Source of the DNA: Panagrolaimus kolymaensis
Taxonomy: Eukaryota > Nematoda > Chromadorea > Rhabditida > Panagrolaimidae
Direction: 5' to 3'
DNA length: 64,000 bases
Assembly: GCA_028622995.1 (NCBI GenBank)
Contig: JAJQJQ010000011.1
Span: forward strand, 1,860,001 to 1,924,000
Shown: in pieces, positions 23,243 through 34,247 of the stretch
How positions within the stretch are numbered: position 1 is the stretch's first letter
Layout of the letters: every line of letters starts with the position of its first letter
The notes under the pieces: generated by a model
Databases searched by the model: none
Told to the model about the DNA's origin: nothing
Seen by the model: the letters and a program-made list of their open reading frames with translations, nothing else
Position numbers and translations under genes: made by a program

Positions 23243-24644
23243 TTAGAAATCTAAACATGAAACTTCCGTTATTATTGCTGTTCCACCTGCGTTTGTATAG
23301 CTCCAATCTCCATTTGCATCACAAGTAAATGTTGCTGTTACTGATCCTTGTTGGTTATTGTCCGGCTGATAAACTCCATTATTGAAATCTAAAGCAAAAA
23401 CGAAGTTCTTTTGAAATTTAGAGAAATGATAATTACCCATATAAATAGTTCCTCCAATTTCTGTTGTGCATGTAACAGCTACCGTGGAACATCCGCCGAC
23501 GGGTGTTATTGGACCTGCCATTGGATCAACATAGCCAGCCCCTAAATTTTCTAAACCTAATTGAGCAATCGTACATGAAGCGCATGGTCCAGCTGTTGTA
23601 GTTGTGGTCGTTGTTGTAGTCGTGGTGGTGGTTGTTGATGTGGTCGTGGTGGTTGGAGTAGTAGTTGTTCTGAAAACAATAAACATTTTTAAATTTAAGC
23701 ATAACGTGCAAAGCTTGAAAGAGAAGAGGAGAGAAAGACGCATATGCAACAAAGGTTAAGTAAGCAAGTTGGGTATGGGAGTTGTTTAAAGAAAGATTGA
23801 AATTTTGTGATGGTGAAACATGATTTTAACTGTTATGTGGTGCTGGAAAATGGAGAACTAACGTTGTAGTTGTTGGAGTCGTAGTTGTGGTGGGAGTCGT
23901 CGTGGTAGTTGTTGTAGGAGTTGTTGTTGTACTGCTGCATACAAAAGTAATAAATTTTTAGTCAAAAGAAACGAATAAAAAGTCAAATATTAAAGAAGAC
24001 ATGAAACTTTGAATCTTTTTGGAATTGAAAAAAGCAGTATTCAAGTATTCAAAAATTTGCCAGCAGAGGGAAAACAAAATAATTAAATCAAATCCTTACG
24101 TGGTAGTCGGCGTTGTGGTTGTAGTAGTTGTTGGAGTCGTTGTGGTAGTTGTTGTAGGAGGTGTGGTGGTTCTGTAGAGAGAAATAATAAATTTTTTAAA
24201 TCCATAGTATGATAGAAAAAAGAAGGAAAAAGCCGACAATCACAAGCGTCAAAATTGTGAAAGATATTAATAAAGAAAAGAAACATTCCACATTTAAATT
24301 TTTTATCATTAAAATTTAATGAAAGCTTTAATAATAAAATTCTTACGTTGTGGTTGGAGTTGTAGTAGTTGTTGTTGGAATGGTCGTTGTTGTTGTTGCT
24401 TGAGTAGTGGTTGTGGTTCTTTAACTTAATTTAAAAAAAGGTTTTTCTGCAAATTTATAACTTACGTTGGAGCTATCGTAGTGATTGGGCTAAAAAAAAT
24501 TGTAATTACTTTTTAAAGATACAAAAAAATCAATAAACCATTCGTTTACCTTGAAACCGCTGCTGTTGCCATACAAGCATCTAAACTTTTATTTTTACAA
24601 AATAGTATTAAAATTATTATTACAAAATACGATTTCCTTCTCAT
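23243..24644 (-). CDS. Secreted Thr-rich (mucin-like) protein with nematode C6 domain
   Basis: Seven minus-strand exons: 24550-24644, 24466-24489, 24347-24418, 24100-24171, 23863-23931, an exon ending at 23669 and the last, to TAA 23243-23245. The first exon encodes a signal peptide (MRRKSYFVIIILILFC). The middle exons encode almost nothing but Thr and Pro, a dense O-glycosylation platform of roughly 90 residues. The C-terminal part has six cysteines in the pattern CxxC, C, C, C, C, matching the nematode C6 domain. The product is expected on the cuticle or epithelial surface or in secretions. All Thr-exon junctions are phase 2, which allows exons to be added or lost without frameshift. Confidence 0.85.
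23863..24418 (-). repeat. Tandemly repeated Thr/Pro-coding micro-exons
   Basis: Three exons of 69, 72 and 72 bp (23863-23931, 24100-24171, 24347-24418), each coding TTTTTP-like repeats and each bounded by phase-2 introns of about 170 bp. The first part of the following C6 exon repeats the same unit. The introns are less similar to one another than the exons. Confidence 0.75.
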
Positions 24645-25204
24645 CCTTTATTAATCCTTTTTGAAGATGATTGTAACCTTGAATGAAATAAATTTTGCGT
24701 GACAATTTCGAGGATAATTAAGTCTCTTTCCTTAGGTGAAGAAGATGAAGAGGGATGACCTAAGAATTGAAGAATGGATGAAATAATTAATTCTTTTTTT
24801 GATTTTTTGAGAGAGACTACTACGTAAACCTCAAAAAATAGTTCCGATCTCTCATTTTTTAATGTGTTTTACTCTATTCAAAATAATAACAAAAATAAAT
24901 TGAAGTTTGGAACAATTAAAAGTCGGGTTTTTTTTATTAGGCATCGATTTGGAGGATTGTCGTCGAAGAGTTTGTAAAATAAAAAAGGTTGAAATTAAAA
25001 AAAAGTCGAAGGTGATTGAGTGGCTGAATTTATTCTTGATGTTTTGTTGGTGTTTTTTAACTTCAAATTTGTGAACGCTTTCTTTTGATTTAAATTTGTT
25101 TGCTTTTTTGGATTACCATAGTTTTGCAAGTTAATAAATTCATTAATTGTAAGGATGCAAAGCTTTATTTTTATCAAAGAAAAGATATTATCAATAATTC
25201 AATT
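24645..25204. other. Intergenic gap
   Basis: About 560 bp between the C6 protein start and the end of the lectin gene on the same strand. It contains the C6 gene promoter and the lectin 3' UTR. No gene seen. Confidence 0.4.
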
Positions 25205-26857
25205 TTAAGCTTCTTTCCTCAATGACATTCGAGATTTCACGGGGTTTATCATGTAATATCCATCAACGAGCCAAATGAAGCCATAACCATCAGCGAATTT
25301 TGTGGGAGTGTATTCGCCATTAAGTGAAATGGTGGAACAATAATGTAACCACCAACCTCTAAAATAGTAAGAGTTTATATGTTCTGTAGGTTAATGTATC
25401 TATTGGCATTTGTTATATTTATTGAAAAAGGCATGTTATCAAAACAGTTCAAAAGTTCTTACCCAAGATGATAATCCGTAACACATTTAGGCATTGGATC
25501 ATTTATTCGATCAACGGTTGAAAATTTAACTCCATCTGTACATGTTACATCATACCATGCTGTACTTGCATTACCGGTGCCCGTCCAATCATCGGGGCTT
25601 TGTTTTCTTGTTTCAACATGGAGAGTGTAATCGGTGGATTCATCATCCAATCGAAAATAAAATTCACTCCACCAATAATCATTTTTGTAAGGGGAATTTG
25701 GATCTCGATCACCCCACAAATCAACTCGAAGTACAACTGTGGAATCTTTTGAAGAGATTTCATGAATTAAATCATTTCCTGCCCAAAAGTTATTGGCCTG
25801 AAATTTAAAATTCGAATAGGAAATTCCTTTTTTTTCAAAGGGTGAAATTACTTCTCCAGGAGTGCCAAAGCCTATTTTATAATTATTCCAATTTTGATTC
25901 CAAAATTCTAAAGTGTTATCAAGTCGTCTAAAAATCCTTCAAACTTTGGAAAAGCTTTTATTTCTGAACGTACTGTTGAATGACCGTCCATCCACCACCT
26001 TCAGTATCCATATCACAATAAACTTTAGCTGGAGATCCATCCACGATAATTTTATAAATACCGCTCCTCAAATTTTCCATTTAGTATGTATTTTAACTAC
26101 ATTTAAAAAAAATGTTTTACTTGGTTTGACCAGCAGCTTTGACTTCATTACAATCTTTATAACTTGCCATAATACCTTGTGGAGGCTTTTCACAAATAAA
26201 ACAATTTTTATCCATGCAATCCCATGTGTGCTTAAAACATTCATTTTTTTTAAATTGCAACAGTAAACAAAGGATTGATTACCCAATTTGTTGATTTTCC
26301 ATTGATATCAGTGCAATTTAAATTTGGATCATAATCCACACCTGGCCCAAAGTTGCTATATGTGAATGGAGCTCCATCACTCCAAGCGAAATGTCCATCA
26401 GAACCACGGCGAGCACCTAACCAATAATAATCGCATTCACCAAATTTTTGGGTTACATCTTAAAAATGAATGATGGTAATTAATTAAACCGCTTGGAAGA
26501 TTACTTTTTATTTCTTCTTCTTGGAAGGCATCAGTAACGGAAACTAAATCAGTTCCATACTGAGCGCAATCAGCTTCGGCATCGGCCCAATTTCTAAAAG
26601 CTTTTCATCTTAAATTGGAAGAAAATGTGAAGAAATAGAATGAAAACAAACAGTTTTAAACATAATGAAACTCACAAATGTGTATTTTGGATTCTGATGC
26701 ACATTTGCTTTGAATTAATTGTGTACCATCCATCATCGCAAGTAAAATTTGCTGCTTTATTTTGTATTTCAAAAAGCGGTAATCGGTTTGGTGGCAAACC
26801 CAAACAAGTCAGACTTCCAAAAACTAAGCCAATAAACAAATTTATTAATTTGTTCAT
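25205..26857 (-). CDS. Secreted C-type lectin + fibrinogen-like domain protein
   Basis: About nine minus-strand exons from ATG 26855-26857 to TAA 25205-25207. A signal peptide (MNKLINLFIGLVFGSLTCLG) is followed by a C-type lectin domain (CDDGWYTINSKQMCIRI, NWADAEADCAQYGTDLVSV, YYWLGARRGSDGHFAWSDG, CFICEKPP). A fibrinogen C-terminal domain follows: ASYKDCNEVKAAGQTKSGIY, then DGSPAKVYCDMDTEGGGWTV, RLDNTLEFWNQNWNNYKIGFG, and NFWAGNDLIHEIS. The downstream Cys pair and the WWLHYC motif are present. The lectin WND/EPN-type calcium motif is not obvious, so sugar binding is uncertain. Secreted proteins of this kind are commonly used in nematode innate immunity or surface recognition, which is inference here. 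The domain order is unusual. Confidence 0.88.
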
Positions 26858-27502
26858 TTTTTCTAATTTGTTACCTGAAACTCAAGAACCAATTTTTAAA
26901 AAAATTGTTGAAAACTGGAAGAAGAAAAAAAGAATAACGCAAATGGTTTTTCCAATTTTTTGACCGACAATGAATGATGATGATAAAAAGCGAGTGAGCA
27001 CGTTACTCATTCATTATCATATTTTTTTATTCTTCCGATAAACCTCTTGAAAGACACAACAATCTCTTTCACCATATGCGACACAATCAAAAGGGTAAAC
27101 GGAAGCATTAATCTTTTATAAGCCTAATAATTTAAGCTTTTACCAATAATGCATCATGTCAAGTTAAAGTTATTTGTTTTAAAAGGCAAAATTATGTGGT
27201 GTTAAGTTTGTATTTTCTGATTCAAATGTTTGCAAAGTCCCAAATATGCTGCAGAAAAAAATGTTATCAATCATCATCCTTTAAAAATTACTGTAACTTC
27301 CTTAAACTAAAGCATAAACGTCGCACGATTAAAAATATGCTCAAGAATAAAATGTGTTGTAGGAAAACCAGAAAACATGCTCCAACTCAAAGAGCTATCA
27401 AAAAGATAAAAACAATTAAACATATTTATTAACTGCATAAATTATTCAAATACAATAATCCTAAGAGAAAAAAAGAAGCATTGAAGCATTTGTTCATTCA
27501 TT
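26858..27502. other. Intergenic gap, no convincing gene
   Basis: About 640 bp. A basic open frame at 27196-27432 (Lys/Arg/Cys-rich, 78 codons, no ATG at its ORF start) has no recognisable domain or splice context, so I do not call it. Confidence 0.4.
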
Positions 27503-28320
27503 TCAAGCCATCATAACATCTGGAATAGCGGCGCTCTTACGAGAGGAACTTGGTTGATGTCGATCTTTCCATGAGTCATCATGCTTTGACAATTCTCTAT
27601 AAAATAATTCATTACATAAGTTTCAAATAATATAAAATAAACTCACGCAATATGGTTCTTGGCTGCTTTGGCTGAAATTTCTTTATAATCGTTAGCAGTA
27701 GGTGGCTTTGCGAAAGAAGACTTTGATGATATGTCTTTTGAATTTTTAGTAAAAGAAGGCTTTGCAGCAGAAGGGTTTGCGGGAGTTTGTTTTGAAGGTT
27801 TACCAAGAGCAGATTTAACAACAGAAGACTTGGCAGATTTGCTCTCCTTTGAAACAGCAGCAGGTTTTTTGTTCTTCTTTTGAGACGATGTTCGTTTCTT
27901 TTTATCCTTTTTGGCTTTCTTTGTTGACTTTGATTTGGAAGCTGAAAGAGGGACTTTGGTCTCACCCTTGCGTTTTTTAACCAATCTTTGCTTTTCCTTG
28001 AGAGCCTAAAATTAAACAAGTAAGCATAACTAAAAATACATAGGTCCCAAAATAAGTCTTTGCTTCTTGAAAATAAAAAAATCCCAGAAATAGTGCATCA
28101 TTAAACAAACCATACTTACTTCTTTCTTTTCACTTCTCCATTTAATAATATAAGCGACCAAATCACCAAGTCGAATAATCATGTAAGCACAAACCAAAAG
28201 GAGAAGAAATATAACAGCAGTTTGTAAACTTACAACAGCATTATTGAGTTCATTGATACTTTCTACAGTAATTTCAGCAACAGCACAACCAAAAAGTGAG
28301 AAAAGAGCGAACAAAATCAT
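27503..28320 (-). CDS. Membrane-anchored Lys/Ser/Ala-rich protein, unrecognised
   Basis: Three minus-strand exons. The first (from ATG 28318-28320) has a signal peptide (MILFALFSLFGCAVAE), a short luminal segment and a transmembrane helix (TAVIFLLLLVCAYMIIRL) with basic flank KWRSEKKE. It joins in phase 0 at KKE|ALKEKQ to an exon rich in Lys, Ser, Ala and Pro with KSKSTKKAKKDKKKR, repeated SKS/KPS units and DYKEISAKAAKNHIA. The last exon ends in SSRKSAAIPDVMMA. The predicted form is a small type I membrane protein of about 215 residues with a long, disordered, highly basic cytoplasmic tail. The family is not recognised. The basic tail could contact acidic lipid, nucleic acid or filaments, but nothing in the sequence decides this. 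Confidence 0.7.
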
Positions 28321-28613
28321 TGTTGTTTTTCGATGGTTAGAAGAATTGAATCAACAGCAACACGAAACAATACTCCTTCACAGACGGAAGAATAACCAAT
28401 GTGATGGAAAATTTTGACATTCTAAATACAATGAAGAAAGGTGTCAGGAAAATGCAGAAAATTGCATATTGTAATTTAAATTTCGTTGAAAAACATTTTA
28501 AAGAATCAATGATTTCCAGTTTATTCTGTTAATTTATGTATCTAAACACATTAATTTTTTGCTACAAAAAAAAGTTTCTATCATTGAAGTTCTAAAACTT
28601 TTATCTAAAAACG

Positions 28614-29686
28614 TTAAGAGAGAGTCTACCAGATTTCTTAAACCGGGCGGCACAAAGAAATTTTTTATTTTTATTTTTTGTTTAGAATCGGTTCAAAATA
28701 ATGAGAAAAAAAAATTATTGGCTGCAAGCTTTTTCTCAAAAAGTTAGCAGGATATGCTAATTTTTTATATTGAAGTTCAAACCATGGATTAACTTCAAAA
28801 ATTCGGCTAAATTCACCCATGAAGTATATTAATTGGATTTTTATCACATATTAGGTAATCGATTGCGGGCTTTCGAATGATGTATACCATATATTTAGAT
28901 ATCCTATGAAAATAAGGAGAAATTTGCATATTTATTTTTCAAAATGACGCCATTTTTTTATCAAGACACTGACGGACCCTAGGAAAAATATCATATATTT
29001 CTCAGAATCTCCTCTATCGAATTGTCAAGAAAAATTTAAAAAAAAGCTTGCCATTAAGGATTTTTAAAGCACAACGTTCGAGCGACCACCTTTTTTAACG
29101 GGGAAAATGGTATTTTTCACTTTCTTTCTTAGGTTTTTGGCATTATGTTCAAATTGTTTTCAATGAAAGAAAAATTTGAAAAACCATTTTCCCCGTTAAA
29201 AATGTGGTCGCGTGAACGTTTTTCTTTAAAAATCCTTAATGGCAAGCTTTTTTTTAATTTTTTTTTGACAAATCGGTAGAGGAGATTCTGGGGAATATAT
29301 GGTATTTTTCCTAGGGTCCTTCAGTATCTTGATAAAAAAATGGCATCATTTTGAAAAATAAATATGCAAATTTCTCCTCATTTTCATAGGATATCTAAAT
29401 ATATGGTATACATCATTCGAAAGCCCGCAATCGATTACCTAATATGTGATAAAAATCCAATTAATATACTTCATGGGTGAATTTAGCCGAATTTTTGAAG
29501 TTAATCCATGGTTTGAACTTCAATATAAAAAATTAGCATATCCTGCTTACTTTTTGAGAAAAAGCTTGCAGCCAATAATTTTTTCTCATTATTTTGAACC
29601 GATTCTAAACAAAAAATAAAAATAAAAAATTTCTTTGTGCCGCCTTCTTCTAAAATGTGTAAAAAATCTGGTAGACTCTCTCTTAA
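28614..29686. mobile_element. 1.07-kb foldback (long inverted-repeat) element, non-autonomous
   Basis: Left arm about 28614-29119 and right arm about 29179-29686 are imperfect reverse complements of each other over roughly 500 bp, separated by a loop of about 60 bp. Both outer ends carry TTAAGAGAGAGTCTACCAGA. Inner landmarks match in inverted order, such as AATCGATTGCGGGCTTTCGA (28858 region) and its complement near 29420. The arms differ by scattered substitutions and small indels (for example 28646 versus its partner near 29640-29655), so it is not brand new. No transposase frame is present: it is a foldback/MITE-like element needing a helper in trans. It sits between a membrane-protein gene and SmE. 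A transcript would fold into a long hairpin. Confidence 0.85.
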
Positions 29687-29849
29687 ATTCAAACTGCTCC
29701 TCTTTTTTGCGGCTTTTACACGAACGTTTTTACTCTTGTAACGAAACAATGCAGCGCACTTTTGTCTTGCTTCCATTTTTTCTAAAAAAAAAACTTCGAA
29801 ATCCTCCTCTTTTATGCGTTTTCATCTTCCTTTTTTACTCTCTAAATAT

Positions 29850-29865
29850 TATTATTCATTTTTAG
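29850..29865 (+). promoter_or_regulatory. Splice acceptor upstream of SmE (probable trans-splice site)
   Basis: TATTCATTTTTAG lies 35 bp before the SmE ATG. The gene has no internal intron, so this acceptor is most easily explained by spliced-leader addition. Confidence 0.45.
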
Positions 29866-29900
29866 ATATTTTCTACGTTCAATAACTGAAGAAATCAATC

Positions 29901-30164
29901 ATGCCGCCAAAAGTTCAAAAAGTAATGGTCCAACCAATTAATCTCATCTTTCGATGCTTACAAGGAAGAACTCGAGTACAAATTTGGTTGTACGAAAATA
30001 TTCAAACACGTATTGAAGGATACATCATTGGCTTCGATGAATATATGAATCTTGTTATTGATGAAGCTGAAGAAGTTCATAAACAAACCGAACGAAAGAA
30101 GGTTGGCCGAATCTTGCTCAAAGGAGACAATATTACTCTTATTCAAATGGTTGGACAATCTTAA
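29901..30164 (+). CDS. Small nuclear ribonucleoprotein E (SmE)
   Basis: A single exon of 87 codons (human SmE is 92). It has the Sm1 motif ([23 protein letters not shown], then [19 protein letters not shown]) and the Sm2 motif ([13 protein letters not shown]). It is a component of the heptameric Sm ring that assembles on U1, U2, U4 and U5 snRNAs. ATG 29901 follows a splice acceptor 36 bp upstream and begins the conserved [17 protein letters not shown] sequence. An AATAAA follows near 30250. It lies just right of the foldback element. Confidence 0.97.
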   Translation: MPPKVQKVMVQPINLIFRCLQGRTRVQIWLYENIQTRIEGYIIGFDEYMNLVIDEAEEVHKQTERKKVGRILLKGDNITLIQMVGQS

Positions 30165-30802
30165 AGTCGTCTACATATGAACATTGTTAACTTTTTTTCA
30201 CAAGAATATTGTTTACTTTTTTTTGTTTAATTTTGTCATCGTTTTATGAAATAAAAAGCTTGAAAATGATTTGGTTTTTATTGGAGCTCACGTTTATTTA
30301 TTCTTTTTGTCTTCATTTTTAAGAAAAATTCTGGTCGTAAGAGACCATGCATTAAAGCAACTATATTTGAATGTAAAGATGTCCATGATACTTGGCTATC
30401 ATCTTGAAAGTGTAATGAGAGGAAGGTACATATGTTCTTCTTAATTGTTAATTAGAGTCACGTAAAAATTTTCAAAATAAACCAAAAATGATCAGACATT
30501 TCCCCATTCCTTAAGATTTTGAAATAGCATTGTCTCAACAAAACTAATGCACCAACCTAATAAATAAGTTGTTCAAATTAGTGCAGAATAAGTTTTGCTT
30601 CGATCCATTGTTTCTTAAAATATAAAATATAAAGCAACAATAGAAAAAGATCCATTTTTCTATGAATTAAAGAATTAATAGCTATATGAATTGAAATAAA
30701 GCTTTAATAAAGAGAAAAACTTTAAGACATAAAAATTCATGATAAATTTACTAATATCAAATAGAAAGATATATAAAATTTGCAATAATATATTTTACAT
30801 TT
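30165..30802. other. Intergenic gap between convergent genes
   Basis: About 640 bp with the SmE 3' UTR and that of the next, minus-strand gene. No coding signal seen. Confidence 0.4.
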
Positions 30803-32953
30803 TTATTTTACCATAACATCAATTGGGAGGAGTTTCAATTCCGATTTTAGCGTGCTTTCAAAGTTATTTTTGTGAAGCAAAGGAACATCATGGGCAAAAG
30901 TGACATGAATAGCTGAATTTTGTCCAACGGAAAAAAAATTGTTCTAAAAAATATTGGGAAATTTAAGTGCCATAGAAAATGTTGATCATAAAAATGCACA
31001 ATACAATTAAAATCAATCAAGGGAAAACTCGCAATTGTGGAATACGAATTAGCGCATTGAAATTTTGTTCAGGAATATGTTAACATATACTTACTTTGAT
31101 AAATATTAAAAATGTTTCACTAACATTACCAATGTAAAATTTCTTTAACTTGCATGTGGATGCATTGGATTTAATTAGGGCTAAACTTTCGCTGCTTCCA
31201 GAAATGTAATGAGAATAGCATATTGCTAGTACCTCAACATCCATGAAATATTCAATTAATGTTTTAATTGATAGATCCTTAGAGTCAGATATAGTGACAT
31301 TTTCAAATTCAACTGAATGAAGGTTGGGAGATTTTAAAAATGACAATTCATTAAAAGTCAAACATTGATTAATAAAAAGTATGAATTTTGATTTCACTTG
31401 AATTCTTTTTAAAAGCAATGATGTTATGCCTTTATTAATAGAACTCACGGCAAAATAATTTGTTACGACCAAGTTATTCCAATAGATTGAATCAATTTGA
31501 TCAATGGTAATGTCCATTGATTGGCTAATGTAACAACTTTTTCTATTAATAATATTAAATTTATCACCGACAGTTAAACGATGACATAAGCGTTTACCAT
31601 ATTTTGAGTAAAAATATTTGCAGCTTTGAAATAACTTTTGCTTGATTACAAATAACGAATTAGTGGCGATGTAATGAATAATCGGCGCTGAAAAGGAAAA
31701 CAATTGCTGTTTTGAAGTCTTCTTGAATGTTTTGTAAAGGATAACATTCTGATTTGCAGGTACAGCCGGAAGCACTTCAACTTCGCGATATTTGTCTAAT
31801 TTGTAATTATGAAATAATTCTACTGAGATGCCACGATGGTTAGTAAACATAGCAGCAAATAATTTAAGGTTATCAGCCAACTAAAGTTTAATTTTTAAAT
31901 GGTTTGTGATTAATTACGAATAAACCTCGAATTTTTCTAAAGCTTCAGTCAAAAGTGTTTTTGCATTTTCAACCGTACCAAATTTACATTCAAACAATAT
32001 TGCGTCAATCCAAAATTTTGTAACATTAATGGAAGATTCAAACTTCCGGATTACATTTAAATATTCTGTTTTCATTTTATGATTTTCTGTAAATATTCTA
32101 CAAAGTCGGGAATAAGCATTTAAGATTTTGGCGTCCCCTAATGAATTCAGAAAGCCCACGTAAGCCATCCATAATTTAGAATTATTCGGGTCTTTTCCAA
32201 GTTCATACTCAACATTATCAATCAAAAATTGAGGATCATCCACGTCTTCCAATGATGTGATCCATTTTTCATAGTTACCTTCAACTGGCCTGTTAATTTC
32301 CTTTTTGAGTGCTTCTCTATGCCTTTTTAAAATCTTTTGCGGTATCGGTCGTACTAAAATTTAGATTTTAATAGCTGAAAAAATTATATGTATATGTAAA
32401 TTTACGTGAAGTATAATCCATCCACCTTCCAAATTGTTCTAATCTTTTATGTGGAATACACATAGCTTTCTCCAATTTTTTTTGATCGTTAATTGATTCT
32501 TTTAACATTGTTTTACTATTACGAATTTCATCTAAATCATATAGTTGATCTTTTAGCGGAAAAAATTTAAAATCGTCTATGTCTATTTCAAAGATAAAAT
32601 GATTCTTCGACAACAAAATTATTTTTTTTTGGTGACTTATTTTTTCCGAGGTAACAAAATCTGGGAAAAAAGTTACTTCTTCCAAGCTAAATAAAAGTTT
32701 CGTTTATTATATACATAGGTTTTAAAAAGACTTACTCCAGCCAAAGTTTCCATAATTCTGGAAACATCGTGTAATGAGCAGAAAATTCATGGAATAATTG
32801 TCGAATTTTTGAAAGTGTATTTGAGATTTTAATAAAGGAGAAAAGTTTTTTAACAGCCGTATGGTAATTTTTTGGATGCTCGGGAATATTTCTGTGTTTA
32901 TTAAGCGCAGTTTCTAACGCTAAAGACAACAAAGTATTGGCTACGGAAGACAT
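30803..32953 (-). CDS. HAT-repeat + F-box-like fusion protein
   Basis: Five minus-strand exons from ATG 32951-32953 (MSSVANTLLSLALE) to TAA 30803-30805, all joining in frame. The N-terminal half has HAT (half-a-TPR) repeats typical of RNA-processing proteins: FPELWKLWLDLE, KLWMAYVGFLNSLGDAKI, AYSRLCRIFTENH, FWIDAILFECKFG. After a linker, the C-terminal half begins with FSAPIIHYIATNS, then VIKQKLFQSCKYFYSKYG, the signature of an F-box-like region, followed by a diverged Leu-rich tail. F-box-like proteins with this CKYF motif are expanded in some clade IV nematodes. The fusion to HAT repeats is the unusual part: a substrate adaptor targeting an RNP complex is one possibility (inference). A second, damaged copy lies at 58760-60763. 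Unknown symbol. Confidence 0.75.
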
Positions 32954-34247
32954 CACAGCATCAGACTAACGAAAAGAATATTTCAAGTGAATTTTTTTGC
33001 TTTGCTAAAACAACTAATGACCTGATTGGTTGAAGTATTTATGACTATAGCCAATTGCAACAACTAGGAAATTATTTTAAGGAACTATCTCAATATTTCA
33101 AAAATACATAATAGCTTAAGTATCCCTAAAGAGGTGCACTTGACATCCCTCTTATTTGTTTTTTTTCAAACTTTTAATACAATAATGCATTCTCCTATGA
33201 TTCTCATAGCTTGCCTTACTTATGAAAATGTAACAACAATAAGTTTTTTTTCCAACTTAATGATCTCGAGTATGAAAAACAGTGTTTTCTATCTAAAGGC
33301 CGATTTTTTAGAGTGTTACTTTTTTTATGGAATTGGAATTCGGGTTAAGAGAGCCTCTACCAGATTTTTTAAAAGGTGCGGTCCATTTTTTTTTTTCAAA
33401 CCTACTATTGTAGAGTCACTAAACGGTTATTTACGATGAAAAAATATCCTAATTTTCAATCTTTTGTTAAGAAACTATCCTAATTTCGGAATTATGAACT
33501 CTCGAAGTTTAGACAACAAAGCTTGTTAAATCATTTTTCCATTGATCATTAATCATTTGATTGAACAAATCGTTTACATTTTCATCAGAAATTCTTCAAA
33601 TGGTTTCATCTTTCTCAAGCACATCGAGAGAAAGGACCGTTTTTCTTTGGAAATATGATGAACCAGATAATATGGTTTTTAGTAATTTTTCAAACGTTGA
33701 AACAACTTTATGGATTCCACAAACGTGTCTTCTTTGTAAGTTTATTTCGCACTTTTAGAAGCCGGACCACTATGAAACGAAAATTTTATTATTAATCAAG
33801 CCATCCACATATGAATGTTATAGTTGTATCAACAAACTAGAATAGAATATAACCAAACATTAAAAATGTCTTGGATAAAATGTAGCAATTTAAAGCTCAG
33901 ATTCATAAACTTTTTTGGACCTAAATTGAAAGATTTTTAATAAATTTTCTTTATTGTTAAAATTGGTGCTAATTTTGTAAATAAACTATTATTTGTAGTT
34001 GATATCTCATTGAAATATGGATCTTTTGAAATAAAAATAAAGACACAAAGATTGTAGGGGAAACAAAGAAAAAATGGATGGAGTGAACATTCTCATTCAT
34101 ATAAGGCGTAGTAGTTTTATTTTTTTGAAGATTGTCGTCGGAAAGGTCTCCTTTTCTTTCTAACTATAATTTAGTTTTAATCACCTATTTTCTTTTCATT
34201 TTTTCATTTTTTGTTTGTTCATTAATTGATCGATAACCATCCAAATA
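32954..34247. other. Intergenic stretch with a short repeat remnant
   Basis: About 1.3 kb between divergent genes. Open frames at 33134-33439 and 33561-33758 show no domain. A fragment of the foldback-element end is at 33346-33380 (separate entry). Confidence 0.4.
33346..33385 (+). repeat. Terminal remnant of the foldback element
   Basis: GTTAAGAGAGCCTCTACCAG followed by ATTTTTTAAAAGGTGCGG resembles the left end of the element at 28614 (GTTAAGAGAGAGTCTACCAG, then ATTTCTTAAACCGGGCGG). Only the terminal 40 bp or so match, so this is a decayed or solo end. It shows that the element has had more than one copy. Confidence 0.5.

Noticed and set aside
27196..27432. Basic Cys-containing 78-codon frame
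   Set aside because: No ATG at its start, no domain and no acceptor or donor pattern.
28559..28747. Frame through the left foldback arm
   Set aside because: The same peptide appears in inverse in the right arm at 29501-29776, so it is explained by the repeat and is not a gene.
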